A stretch of DNA of 64,000 nt from Bacteroidota bacterium (GCA_027491085.1 JAIXWW010000009.1:372001-436000); one strand, 5' to 3'; positions 52,701 through 61,020 are shown, numbered from the stretch's first letter. The notes: generated by a model not told the origin, from the sequence alone. Program-made: numbers and translations.

Positions 52701-54242
52701 CTTTCCGGTATAAGATGCAACAGTGATGGCATTGGTGGCAGTACCAGGAGCACTCACTAAATAATTGTTATCACCAGAAGTTATATTTGTAGAAGAAAAA
52801 TCGGCACCTTTATAATTTAACCAACCATCTATGGTAAGTGCTGATGCGGTGGTATTGTTTAATGTGATTGTCCATGTACCTGATGGATTTGCAGAGGTGC
52901 TTGAACGTGTCACATAAATGTTAATATACCTATCTCCACTTGATGCATCAATTACATTATTATAATACACCGTGGCTGAATTGCTCAACACACTAGCACT
53001 GCTACTTTGACCCGCATTCGCATTCACAGTGCCTCCACCAGGAACGGTGATAATTGCGTTTACATTATTGGTATTGTTTACATACATGGAAAATTGAAAA
53101 ACATCAGTTGATGAACTCGAGGCTGCTGCAGGTACATTCAGTGTGATGGTTCCTGAACCATTTGCAGCCAATGCCACCTGACGATGTATCAATGAGCCAT
53201 TGTCATTTCCTGCGGCAATTACAACTGCTCTGCCTGCTGCTGATGTACAAAAATTATCAACCGCTACTTCATCATCATTTGTTCCATCATGTGCACCAAA
53301 CTGCCCGCCAATACTCATGTTAACCACTATTGGTTTACCTAATGCGGTAGCTACATTTTTAAAATACGTAAGTGCATTTATTTCATTGGTACTTGAAAAA
53401 CCTCCATTACCACCTTTTACAATAATAATATCCGCATTCGGAGCCACACCTTTATACTTTCCTGAAGCCAATGCAGCCCCATTTCCAGCTGCAGTGCCTG
53501 CCACATGTGTGCCATGTCCATTGATATCATTCTCTCTCACATATCCCACAGGTGTGCCATCTATCTCATTGTTTATATGGGTTTGTGTATATTCAACTCC
53601 ATAGTTAAAACCAGAAGGAGAGGCTTCACCAGCAATGGGAGTTATGGTTTGGTCCCAAATTCTTAGTATGCGACTTTGAGCTTGATTGCTTGCATTTCTA
53701 AAATCAGGATGGTCCCAATCAATACCTGTATCAAAAACACCTACCAATACATTGTCACCTTTATAAGCTGTATTGTTTAAATTACCTGAATGCAACAATG
53801 CAGCTCCACTAGTAGCTACACTTATATCATTATTAGGCATTATAATTTTAGGTGCATCAATATATTGAATTTCATTATTTTTAGAGAGTTCTTCTGCTAA
53901 AGCCAACGAGGGAAACCAAGCAGTAACAAATTTGGGTAATACACTTTGAACAACTATACCTTTTACTGATACCATTTCAGGTCTTTTGGTATAGACCACC
54001 AAAACATAACCTTTCTGATAACTACGTGTTTTTTCATAATAGCCATTTACTTCTTGTATTTTAAATAAGGAAGGATACGTTGCTTCGGTTTCACTATTGA
54101 GAGGATGTGTCAACATATAACTGATGGCTGGTGCCAATTTGTTTTGAGCTTGTGAATAGCCTACAGATACAAAGAGAACGAGTATTCCCACTATGAATCT
54201 TTTTATAAGATAAATATTTAAATTAGTGTTTTTGTTTCCCAT
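49800..54242 (-). CDS. Giant secreted S8 serine peptidase with multi-domain C-terminus
   Basis: A 1480-residue protein: a signal peptide (IVGILVLFVSVGYSQAQ) and an S8 domain with Asp171 (VFDTGIDWDHP), His243 (NGHGTHVAGT) and Ser593 (GTSMATPEVTG). The catalytic domain carries a ~130-residue beta-rich insertion (about 350-480) before the Ser. Then follow a jelly-roll-like region (~670-790), several Ser/Thr-rich Ig-like repeats, and a cadherin-like beta-sandwich (LSALGLSNGTLSPSFSSST, ~1240-1320). The C-terminus has two Ca2+-binding dockerin-type loops (GDINQDGSIDFGDY, NDLNGDASVDFGDY). No T9SS signature is obvious. It probably degrades proteins outside the cell. The gene is isolated, with a REP-rich gap upstream. 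Confidence 0.85.
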   Translation of the reverse strand: MGNKNTNLNIYLIKRFIVGILVLFVSVGYSQAQNKLAPAISYMLTHPLNSETEATYPSLFKIQEVNGYYEKTRSYQKGYVLVVYTKRPEMVSVKGIVVQSVLPKFVTAWFPSLALAEELSKNNEIQYIDAPKIIMPNNDISVATSGAALLHSGNLNNTAYKGDNVLVGVFDTGIDWDHPDFRNASNQAQSRILRIWDQTITPIAGEASPSGFNYGVEYTQTHINNEIDGTPVGYVRENDINGHGTHVAGTAAGNGAALASGKYKGVAPNADIIIVKGGNGGFSSTNEINALTYFKNVATALGKPIVVNMSIGGQFGAHDGTNDDEVAVDNFCTSAAGRAVVIAAGNDNGSLIHRQVALAANGSGTITLNVPAAASSSSTDVFQFSMYVNNTNNVNAIITVPGGGTVNANAGQSSSASVLSNSATVYYNNVIDASSGDRYINIYVTRSSTSANPSGTWTITLNNTTASALTIDGWLNYKGADFSSTNITSGDNNYLVSAPGTATNAITVASYTGKLDWYSVSSTAPGGYYTSSAIQDNISSFSSRGPRRDNVQKPNITANGERVGSCLSSNAGVAASSVSLLVSGLYHAIQGTSMATPEVTGCVALLLQAKNTATFTELKNAIANTATKDVFTGASSNNTWGSGKIDVYKAAASLLFCQSLSRITYSYDSSTAGASNSTLNLGSKKAATRFTPTANGKLGGVYFKTSTAIPTTSFSIEIRTNSAGIPGTLLGSMSVTPSSISKFSWNYYDVSSLGISVTSGTDYFVVLVPGATDTWGIGFESLSSSARSSYFNGSSWVAHNDFRIRSVVYDNNPEVAIVGATQSICGSLISNALGGNTPINGTGTWSKLSGPGTVSFSAISSGNSTASVSVSGTYVFRWTITNGTCNSFADVTVNYLASPQGSLTANGPFCVTGAGQLTFTSTTGTAPFTLIYNDGVANRTVSNVSSGTAFNVFTSPVTSTTNYTLVSVADANCTRTTGFTGSSATITINPLPTNKTVTASVSSICNGSSTNIVVANSLATERYQLRNNTGNVNIGSGIAGNGGSLNLPTGNLSSATTFNVLATNITSSCGQQMTNTPSVSMNALPNVSNLGILASNVAMGSSSTVTISSTSLAVGTYTITYNLTGANSATGNTSSITMSSNSGTFSTSTLTNSGSTNVVISSIRNASNCTTNLSTGNNSSFTVYSNNSNLSALGLSNGTLSPSFSSSTISYTASVVNSISSITVTPTKSEANANIQVRVNGGSYASVSSGTASSSLSLNVGSNTIDVRVTAQDGTTIKTYTITITRAAGSAQLNITAFIEGLYVGSNTMNASPFAANGITPSNIADTIEVELHNTTSPYNLAFSAKGTLSTAGTANIVFPASIIGNSYYLVIKHRNSIETWSALPISIAASTSYNFSSSISQAFGDNLLDMGNSKFAIYSGDINQDGSIDFGDYPLLDIASQNSVLDYDSNDLNGDASVDFGDYPILDMNSSKGIFSMRP

Positions 54243-54347
54243 TTGATAGCAATTATTCGGGGGGAAATTACTACAAAACAGGGTATTAGCAAAGGGTATA
54301 TTGAAAATTTACAAATAAGACTTGTTTAAATACTTAAAATTTTTCGC

Positions 54348-54450
54348 ACTCGCTAGCATAAAGCTAGTGAGTTGATGAAACAGCCTCAGGCTGTAAAAAA
54401 ATAAAATCAGCCAGAGGCATAATAATGTATTCACCAGCGAGACGCTAGCG
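54348..54450. repeat. Composite REP-like region upstream of the S8 peptidase gene
   Basis: ACTCGCTAGC-ataaa-GCTAGTGAGT (54348-54372), then CAGCCTcAGGCTG (54381-54393), then AGCCAGAGGC and CGAGACGCTAGCG words. These are nested palindromes with no coding potential. ACTCGCTAGCAT also occurs at 18108-18119. Confidence 0.55.
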
Positions 54451-54475
54451 AATGTAAGGAATTTTAAAATTAAAT

Positions 54476-54511
54476 AAAACCGCTTTAGCCAAAAACTAAA
54501 GCGGTTTTTTT
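54476..54511 (-). terminator. Terminator of the M1 aminopeptidase gene
   Basis: AAAACCGCTTTAG/CTAAAGCGGTTTT arms with a 7-base loop, ten bases past the stop at 54521 on the minus strand. Confidence 0.85.
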
Positions 54512-54520
54512 ATATTCTTA

Positions 54521-57106
54521 TCAATTGGTTTTAACCAACTCTTCGTATTTTTTTATCAAATTTTCTAACGACTGATTTTGTGCTTGTAAGGCAGTGTTAG
54601 CCGCATCTTTAGCCAATTGTTTTTTTATCAATTCGTTTTTAACTATTAGGTTTTCTTTTATTTCGTTAACGCTGTTAAACAACAAATATTTGCGCTCTTC
54701 ACCATCCATTTTTTTACCTAATCTTTCAAAAGTATTTAATGCATCGGCTACAATGGCATTATCTGAACGCATTAAATATTTAGCATACATATACATGATA
54801 TTGCGTTTACCATAACCTGCATGGTTTATTGTTTTTTCAAAATAAGCATTTTCGTTTTTAAAAGTGTTTTTGCTTAATACAGAACAAATGGCTTGGCTAA
54901 CCGAATAATTTTGATAATTTTTCCATTTTTCAACTACTTGTAAAGCATAAACATTATCAATATAACTTAAACCATAAAAGGCACTCACCAATACTTGGTT
55001 TGAACTATCGGTTAACGCTTTTTCAAAATTAGGTTTGTATTTTATATTGTTCCAATTGTATAATAACAATAAGGCATTTGCCCTCACACTAGCAGTTTTA
55101 CTGTAATTGGTTAAGGCTAAAATTTGAGGTTCAAATAGTAATTGTTGTTGCTCAGTAAGAGAATTTAAAGTCATATAACCTAACTCAATCACACGCGAAT
55201 GGTTAAAATTTAAACAATACAAAATAGCATTTTTAAATTCTTGACTCAAATTAACTGTATCTAAATTGTAGTTATGAACCAATCCTTGCATGGCTTGTTG
55301 TTTGGCTTTCCAATGGTTTTCTTGGGTTAATTGAGCATACCAAGTAGCATTGCTTTGCACCAAATCTATTTTAGCTACCAAGGCTTTGGCTGTATCAAAA
55401 TTAATTAAGTAAATGGAATCAGCAGTAAACATAAATGGTTCTTTGGTTTTGGTTATGGTAAGTGGAAAAGTTTGCATACCACTTTTGCTGTGTACATTTA
55501 CATAAATTGGTAATTGATATAATCCAAATTGGGCAGAATCTTGCATTTGGGTAACTTCTAAAAATGCATTAGCTCCTGTGTAATCTGTTTTTATCAATAA
55601 CTCAGGATGGCCAGCTTTTAAAAACCATTGGTTAAAAAACCAGTTTAAATCGCGGCCTGTAGTTTCTTCAAAAGCCAAACGCAAATCGTGAATTTCGGCA
55701 CTTTTAAATTTGTTTTTGGTTAAATATAATTGCAATGATTTAAAGAAAGCATCATCGCCAACTTCCTTGCGCAGCATGTGTAAAATACGTCCACCTTTGC
55801 TGTAACTAACACCATCAAACATATCTTCTTTGTTATGATAATGGTATCTAATTGGAATTTTATTGGCATTGCCTTTACTGCGTATGTAACCTTGTAAATT
55901 TCTATCAAAAACAGCATCAGCTTCTATGGCACCGTGTTTCCATTCGTTCCAAATATATTCGCCATAAGTAGCAAAACTTTCGTTTAATGGCAAATTACTC
56001 CAGCTTTCGGCTGTGGTTAAATCGCCAAACCAATGGTGAAACATTTCGTGAGCAATGATATCTTCTTGGTCGTTGTCAAAATGTTCTCTTCTGTCGTGTT
56101 GTACAAATTCGCCATGAATTACGGCTGTAGTATTTTCCATAGCTCCACTCACATAATCGCGCACTATAATTTGGCTAAATTTATGCCATGGATAATCAAC
56201 TCCTAAACGTTGGCTAAAACACTCTAACATTTCAGCAGTTGGACCAAAAATTAAATCGGCATACTGATGGTAATCTTTTTCTAAGTAATAACTTACCTCC
56301 ACAGAGTCGCGCCATTTACGCTTGGTTATGTTAAATTCACCAATAGCCATCATGGTTAAATAGGGCGCATGAGGCAAAGTTTGTTGCCAATAATCTGTAT
56401 GTGTTCCATCCGCATTTTTGGTAATGGAAACCAATTTTCCATTGCTTAAAGTTACCTCGTTAGCTTGGGCAGTAATAAATAATTCTTGCGTGTGTTTTTC
56501 GTTTGGAGCATCAATGGTTGGCATCCAGCAACTATTGCTTTCAGTTTCGCCTTGTGTCCATATTTGGCGAGGTTTTTCAGCATCTTCTTTTTTAGGATTG
56601 ATAAAATACAAACCTTTGGCTTCTCTAATAGCTGCGCTGCCTTCAAAATTTAACTCATTTGGTTTTGAAGTATAATCAATAAAAATATTAAAGGTTTCGT
56701 TTCGGCTGTAAGTTTTATCTAAATTAGCTGTAATTTGAAGCGAATCGTAAGTAAATGACAGATTTGTAGTATCCTTTCCTTTAATCAAAGCCACGCGATG
56801 TAACTCCATCCCTTTAGCATCAATAACCACTTTATTAGTAGCATAAAAATAAGGTTTAAACAATAAATTTACTTTGCCATAAGCATGTTGTAAATCGTAA
56901 TTAAATTTTATTTGTAAATGCGTGTGCAATAAATCAACCTCTTTTGTTCTAGTTGGCTGATAATTAGCCGCATTTTTATGAGCTATAATATTGACTGGTT
57001 TTGCCAACAAACTAGCATCTTTGTTTTGAGTATCGCTATTTTTATTTACCTTGCATGCCGCAATAAACGTTATTGCGCTTACTATTAATACATTAACTTT
57101 ATTCAT
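54521..57106 (-). CDS. M1-family zinc aminopeptidase
   Basis: An 861-residue exported peptidase with an N-terminal signal/lipoprotein-like segment (VLIVSAITFIAAC). The M1 domains are complete: the exopeptidase motif VSGAMENTTAV and the zinc motif HEMFHHWFGDLTT, with the second Glu in NLPLNESFATYGEY. The C-terminal HEAT-like helical region (~540-860) ends in a coiled stretch. It removes N-terminal residues from peptides, probably in the periplasm. The cysteine after IAA suggests a lipid anchor. It is monocistronic. Confidence 0.9.
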   Translation of the reverse strand: MNKVNVLIVSAITFIAACKVNKNSDTQNKDASLLAKPVNIIAHKNAANYQPTRTKEVDLLHTHLQIKFNYDLQHAYGKVNLLFKPYFYATNKVVIDAKGMELHRVALIKGKDTTNLSFTYDSLQITANLDKTYSRNETFNIFIDYTSKPNELNFEGSAAIREAKGLYFINPKKEDAEKPRQIWTQGETESNSCWMPTIDAPNEKHTQELFITAQANEVTLSNGKLVSITKNADGTHTDYWQQTLPHAPYLTMMAIGEFNITKRKWRDSVEVSYYLEKDYHQYADLIFGPTAEMLECFSQRLGVDYPWHKFSQIIVRDYVSGAMENTTAVIHGEFVQHDRREHFDNDQEDIIAHEMFHHWFGDLTTAESWSNLPLNESFATYGEYIWNEWKHGAIEADAVFDRNLQGYIRSKGNANKIPIRYHYHNKEDMFDGVSYSKGGRILHMLRKEVGDDAFFKSLQLYLTKNKFKSAEIHDLRLAFEETTGRDLNWFFNQWFLKAGHPELLIKTDYTGANAFLEVTQMQDSAQFGLYQLPIYVNVHSKSGMQTFPLTITKTKEPFMFTADSIYLINFDTAKALVAKIDLVQSNATWYAQLTQENHWKAKQQAMQGLVHNYNLDTVNLSQEFKNAILYCLNFNHSRVIELGYMTLNSLTEQQQLLFEPQILALTNYSKTASVRANALLLLYNWNNIKYKPNFEKALTDSSNQVLVSAFYGLSYIDNVYALQVVEKWKNYQNYSVSQAICSVLSKNTFKNENAYFEKTINHAGYGKRNIMYMYAKYLMRSDNAIVADALNTFERLGKKMDGEERKYLLFNSVNEIKENLIVKNELIKKQLAKDAANTALQAQNQSLENLIKKYEELVKTN

Positions 57107-57167
57107 TATTACAATAATAAGGTTATGAATTAAATAGCAAAAAAATATTTAAAAGCTTATACAATTT

Positions 57168-57665
57168 ATGTTGCGCATTACCTTAAACCAACAAGAATAT
57201 TTGTTTGATAAAAAAGCTGAAACTGTATTGCTAAACGGCAAGCCTGTAAATGCTGATGTGGTTAAATTAGACAGAAATAAATTTCATGTTTTGATTAACC
57301 ATAATTCATTCAATATTGAACTTTTAAACAAAGATGAAAATGCCAAAAACCAAACCATATTGGTTAATGGACAAAAGCAAACCATTGAAATAAAAGACAA
57401 ATACGATGAATTGCTGAAGCAATTGGGTATGGATAAATTAATGGGTAATAAAGTAAACCTATTAAAAGCACCCATGCCAGGTTTGGTTTTAAAAGTATTG
57501 GTAACTGAAGGACAAGCAGTAAAAAAAGGCGATGGTTTATTGGTATTAGAAGCCATGAAAATGGAAAATATTATTAAAGCCAGTGCCGATGGAATGGTTA
57601 AAAAAATTCACATTGAAGAAAAAAATGTGGTTGACAAAAACCAAAAAATGATTGAGTTTGAATAA
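57168..57665 (+). CDS. Biotin/lipoyl-carrier protein (acyl-CoA carboxylase-type)
   Basis: A 165-residue protein. The N-terminal ~75 residues resemble the linker region of biotin carriers (QEYLFDKKAETVLLNGKPVN). The C-terminal biotinyl domain (~95-165) has LVLEAMKMENIIKA with the biotinylated Lys and GLVLKVLVTEGQAVKKGD. It is the carboxyl-carrier subunit or domain of an acyl-CoA or oxaloacetate-type carboxylase. The partner carboxylase subunits are not in the window. A tmRNA follows at 57754. Confidence 0.85.
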   Translation: MLRITLNQQEYLFDKKAETVLLNGKPVNADVVKLDRNKFHVLINHNSFNIELLNKDENAKNQTILVNGQKQTIEIKDKYDELLKQLGMDKLMGNKVNLLKAPMPGLVLKVLVTEGQAVKKGDGLLVLEAMKMENIIKASADGMVKKIHIEEKNVVDKNQKMIEFE

Positions 57666-57668
57666 AGA

Positions 57669-57746
57669 AATTGCCGCTAGCAACTAGCCACTATCTCCTA
57701 GCATCATTTATTATGCTAGAAGCCAAAGGCCAGAAGCTAGAAGCAA
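57669..57746. repeat. CTAG-rich degenerate intergenic repeat before tmRNA
   Basis: Words such as GCTAGCAACTAGCCA, CCTAGCATC, GCTAGAAGCC and CAGAAGCTAGAAGC run through the gap. The same vocabulary recurs at 26285, 60872, 63765 and 63844. Confidence 0.45.
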
Positions 57747-57753
57747 AATAAGA

Positions 57754-58122
57754 GGGGTTGACCGGTTTTGACGGGGTGAGCAAGGGTTATGTTAGCATGC
57801 CGAGCGTGGGGAATTTAGCTCGTAAATATCAAGTCTCAAAAATTTATCTGGCGAGTCTAACTTTGCCATGGCTGCTTAATCTGGGATTAAGCAATTGCCA
57901 TTGTCTCGTAAAATGTTAAGTTTTGTTTCGTTTTACATCAGAGGCATCATTTAAACCAAACCTTTGAGCAGTATGTTTATGGCTGCTTAGAGTACATAAT
58001 AAACTATAAATTAAGCCGGTATGAGGAACAGCCAACTTAGTTCGAAAACTAATGTTTCTATAAGCATGTAGAAGGCATAGCAATTCCATTTCCGGACGAG
58101 GGTTCGAATCCCTCCAGCTCCA
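57754..58122 (+). ncRNA. ssrA: tmRNA (SsrA), proteolysis tag GESNFAMAA
   Basis: A 369-base transfer-messenger RNA. Its 5' end is GGGGTTGACCGGTTTTGAC. The tag reading frame at 57850-57879 reads GGC GAG TCT AAC TTT GCC ATG GCT GCT TAA. The 3' end has the T-arm GGGTTCGAATCCC and acceptor CAGCTCC that pairs (with wobbles) with GGGGTTG. The CCA end is not encoded. The resume codon is Gly, and the tag ends in AA as expected for ClpP substrates. Bacteroides tmRNA has a similar tag (GETNYALAA). The 110-codon minus-strand frame across this RNA is not a gene. Confidence 0.96.
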
Positions 58123-58128
58123 CAAACC

Positions 58129-58162
58129 AATGCCCCAGCCGTAAGGTTGGGGCATTTTTATT
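58129..58162 (+). terminator. Terminator of tmRNA
   Basis: ATGCCCCAGCC/GGTTGGGGCAT arms (one G-U), a four-base loop, then a T tract, seven bases after the RNA. Confidence 0.88.
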
Positions 58163-58212
58163 TGCGGAACGCCTACAAGCAAAGCTTGTAAAGGTGTACT
58201 GCAAATTATGCC

Positions 58213-58245
58213 GATGTTGGTGTTTAGCGAAGCGTCACCAACATC
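58213..58245. repeat. 33-bp palindrome, copy 1
   Basis: GATGTTGGTG and CACCAACATC arms around TTTAGCGAAGCGT. An almost identical element (one base different) lies at 58641-58673; the two flank the small gene at 58330. Confidence 0.65.
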
Positions 58246-58329
58246 CAATATTGTTTTAAATATAAATTATTTGACATCCAAATAACGCATTTTTTTAATT
58301 GGAACTTGAATGGTTAAATCAAAGAATAA

Positions 58330-58617
58330 TTATTTTTCATATGTTTTAACAATATTGATTGAGAGATAATTCCCTTTAAAATTTGGAATGTCAGCACACC
58401 AACAATTCAATGCACCTGAAATTAATTGAGGTGGGTCATTTTCCATTTTTGTAATTATATTTTTCGAGTCTGTTTTATCAATGCCTTCATAGGTTTTATC
58501 GTTTATTGAATTTACCCAAATGCTAAATGCATCCAACTCATTTTGAGCCATTGTTTGATAAATATAGGTGCCCTCAAGATAATTTATTATTAAAGTATAA
58601 AGAAATTTCTTTTCCAT
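58330..58617 (-). CDS. Hypothetical 95-residue protein
   Basis: No family recognised. The start MEKKFLYTLIINYLEGTYIY and later NELDAFSIWVNSIN suggest a small alpha/beta cytoplasmic protein. The GxYIYQ-then-W pattern recalls uncharacterised Bacteroidota proteins of about 100 residues. The ATG at 58617 is preceded by a gap holding a palindrome, and another copy lies past the stop. It has no operon partner, so it might be mobile cargo or a recent insertion; that is inference. Confidence 0.5.
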   Translation of the reverse strand: MEKKFLYTLIINYLEGTYIYQTMAQNELDAFSIWVNSINDKTYEGIDKTDSKNIITKMENDPPQLISGALNCWCADIPNFKGNYLSINIVKTYEK

Positions 58618-58640
58618 AATATTGATCTTTTTCTTTTGTC

Positions 58641-58673
58641 GATGTTGGTGTTTAGCAAAGCGTCACCAACATC
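58641..58673. repeat. 33-bp palindrome, copy 2
   Basis: Same arms as at 58213 with loop TTTAGCAAAGCGT; it lies between the hypothetical gene's start and the DUF4153 gene's end. Confidence 0.65.
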
Positions 58674-58714
58674 AATTTTTGTTTAAAATAAAGTAATTTA
58701 TACAATCAAGAATT

Positions 58715-60523
58715 TTACTTTACCAAAATGTAATATGCTATGTTTTCAAAATTGTTTAAATAATTTAGTTCACAATGTGTTAAATGTAATTCTATTTTAC
58801 CGTCAGCATTTACTAAAGGAATAATGTAATTGTTAAAATGAATATAGCTATTATTAGGTTCATTTTGCTTGAGAGCTAATAAATCGTTTTTCAACTTTAA
58901 CATATTAGCCACATACTTTTTGTTTTTATATTCAATCCATAAAACATCTAATTTATCAACATGATATGAAATTAGTTTTTCGTTATTGAACTCAAATGTT
59001 TTTTCCTCATTTGATGGATAGCTTTCTCGTTTAAGCAAATATTTTGCACCATTTGTTTCATAAACAACATCTTCGTTAACACAATTAAAATAGGTTTCAA
59101 TATAATTTATTGCCACAGACGAAATATTTAACAAGCTCAAAACTGAATCGGCAACTTTATATTGTTGAAATCTGGAATTATAACTATTTCCTTTTTTTAG
59201 TTGGTTTTCAATGGCAAGCAAATCAATGCCACAAAGTGGACTTACATCATTGATATTATTGGCTTTTATCAAATATGAAACAATGGAACGAATTTGCTCG
59301 GCATCAATTTTTTCAATTGGTTTTGGATTGGAAATAATTTTTGTTCCATCAAACAATTGGTTTTTTACCAGTAATTTTTCTAACCTATTTTGCTGGCTGA
59401 TACGCGAAACCATGAATCCATTTATAGGACCAATTACCATTAATAAATGAACAACAGCCAAGCTTATTGGAATCAATTTAATGTTTAAATTTTTAGAGAT
59501 AACACCATAAAAAGTAATACCTGCAAGCCATAAACTTAATCCTAATATATAATAACGTTCTCTGGTAATTCCATATTGGTTAATGCGCACAAAAACAGAA
59601 ACAAACAACAGACCTAGCAAAGGAATAATTGACCAATAAAAATACTTTAAAGTAGATTTTACCCATTTGTTTTCATCGTTATCTTTAATGGGGTGAAGTA
59701 ATAAAAAGCAAAACAAACCCAATACCGCGTATGCCATTATTAATGATGAAACCCAGCCTTTAGGCAAAGAAAATTGGAAAATTATTTTTATTTCGTAAGC
59801 ATATAAAATGAACAAATAAAGCGCTGCAATGGGTAATAAAATATATTGTGCAAATATTTTTAAAGGTTTAGGATAAACTATTTGCTCGGCATACAAATTC
59901 TCTTTACTTTTTATTCCTGCTAAGAAAATGCACGATTGGAAAAAGATATTACACCAAAAGAAAATTGTTCCATAAACGTTTTTATTTACATACAAACCAA
60001 ATAACTCTTCACAAGCCAATAATGCACCAAAAACTCCTAAAAAAACCACAATTGTATAACCACTTGCAGTAATAAACCTTAAAAACAACGATTTATTAAA
60101 CTCCCAAAAAGAACTTAAATTTCCTTTTTGTAAATAAGCTGAAAAGGCAACTGCCAAATGTCCAACCAATAGCAATACAAAATTGCGCTGAACAATATTT
60201 TCTGTCCAAATATTAGCAGAATTATAAACGCTAACATAAAACAGTATAGGAACCAACAAAGCCAGCAAATGCCTCAAGATTGTATTTGTTTTGTTTTCGG
60301 TTTTTGATTCAAAAAACAAATAAATAGCCAAGCTGTAACACAAACCAACGTAACTCGACAATAAAACCTTTTGTAAAATAAGTTCAATTTCTTCATCTGA
60401 GCTTTCTACAAGTATTTGCGAAGCAATGGAGGCCGTTAAAGAACAAATAAACGTAACCGGAAAACGGTAAATCACCTTTAAAAGTTCAGTTACAATAAAT
60501 TTGATAGAAATAAATTTAAGCAT
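58715..60523 (-). CDS. DUF4153 polytopic membrane protein
   Basis: A ~602-residue protein from the Met in MLKFISIKFIVTELL (the 17 codons upstream from a TTG are not needed). About 12 membrane segments fill the first ~390 residues (FPVTFICSLTASIASQIL, GYTIVVFLGVFGALLACEE, WIEYKNKKY later). A soluble C-terminal ~220 residues follows. This matches the DUF4153 family, which is widespread in Bacteroidota and of unknown function. It is monocistronic. Confidence 0.78.
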   Translation of the reverse strand: MLKFISIKFIVTELLKVIYRFPVTFICSLTASIASQILVESSDEEIELILQKVLLSSYVGLCYSLAIYLFFESKTENKTNTILRHLLALLVPILFYVSVYNSANIWTENIVQRNFVLLLVGHLAVAFSAYLQKGNLSSFWEFNKSLFLRFITASGYTIVVFLGVFGALLACEELFGLYVNKNVYGTIFFWCNIFFQSCIFLAGIKSKENLYAEQIVYPKPLKIFAQYILLPIAALYLFILYAYEIKIIFQFSLPKGWVSSLIMAYAVLGLFCFLLLHPIKDNDENKWVKSTLKYFYWSIIPLLGLLFVSVFVRINQYGITRERYYILGLSLWLAGITFYGVISKNLNIKLIPISLAVVHLLMVIGPINGFMVSRISQQNRLEKLLVKNQLFDGTKIISNPKPIEKIDAEQIRSIVSYLIKANNINDVSPLCGIDLLAIENQLKKGNSYNSRFQQYKVADSVLSLLNISSVAINYIETYFNCVNEDVVYETNGAKYLLKRESYPSNEEKTFEFNNEKLISYHVDKLDVLWIEYKNKKYVANMLKLKNDLLALKQNEPNNSYIHFNNYIIPLVNADGKIELHLTHCELNYLNNFENIAYYILVK

Positions 60524-60630
60524 AAAAAATCTAGTTTTATTTGAATGCAATGTAAGAAATAGACTTAAAAACAAGTAATAGTAAAAATTTGCTAGATATT
60601 TATATATTCCAGTAATTCTTAATTAAGTTT

Positions 60631-60848
60631 AACTAGGCATTCCTTGCTAACTAACTGGGCAATGCTAGTAAATTAGCTAGATAGGTCTAGTTAACTAAGT
60701 GGCCTTGCCTACTTAATAAGATGGGCAATGCTAGTTAACTAACTAGGCAATGCCACCTAAGTAAGTGGGTTAAGCTACTTAACTAACATGGCTTAACTAC
60801 TTAGCTAAATGGCCTAGCGACCTAACTAACTAGCCTAAACTACTTAAC
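60631..60848. repeat. Degenerate tandem array, ~10 units of 22 bp (last two 21)
   Basis: The 218 bases split cleanly into ten units. Each begins AACT or AAGT (or close), then GGC/GG, and ends near CTTAACT or CTAACT. Individual units differ at up to half their positions, but the period is kept. Many units are near-palindromic (AAGTGG...CTACTT). CTAG and TTAACT are highly enriched. It is not coding and not CRISPR: no constant repeat and no leader. It fills the gap between the DUF4153 and SDR genes. Confidence 0.75.
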
Positions 60849-60871
60849 ATTTACCCAATCATAAACTATGG

Positions 60872-60911
60872 CCCAACTGCCAGCCGCTAGAAGCTAGTTG
60901 CCAGAAGCCAC
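60872..60911. repeat. CTAG-type intergenic repeat next to the 22-bp array
   Basis: CCAACTGCCAGCCGCTAG and AAGCTAGTTGCCAGAAGCC form an imperfect inverted repeat just after the array. It belongs to the same word family as the repeats at 57669 and 63844. Confidence 0.45.
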
Positions 60912-61020
60912 CTACTACAAAAGTCTGTAAAAACTGCAATCATTATCCTAACTTATGTAAGTGCTTAGCACAATGCAATAGCTAATCTTGCACGAAACAA
61001 ACAAGTAAAAAAATTTAATA

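Noticed and set aside
50272..53604. Several plus-strand frames of 60-134 codons inside the giant subtilase gene
   Set aside because: They are hydrophobic shadow frames caused by Ser/Thr/Asn-rich codons on the other strand, with no starts or motifs of their own.
57916..58248. 110-codon minus-strand open frame containing WSWRDSNPRPEME
   Set aside because: It is the antisense of the tmRNA 3' end. The SNPRPE stretch is the well-known false translation of a T-arm.
60631..60848. CRISPR array
   Set aside because: The period is 22 bases, no constant repeat exists, and no spacer/repeat distinction or cas gene is seen.
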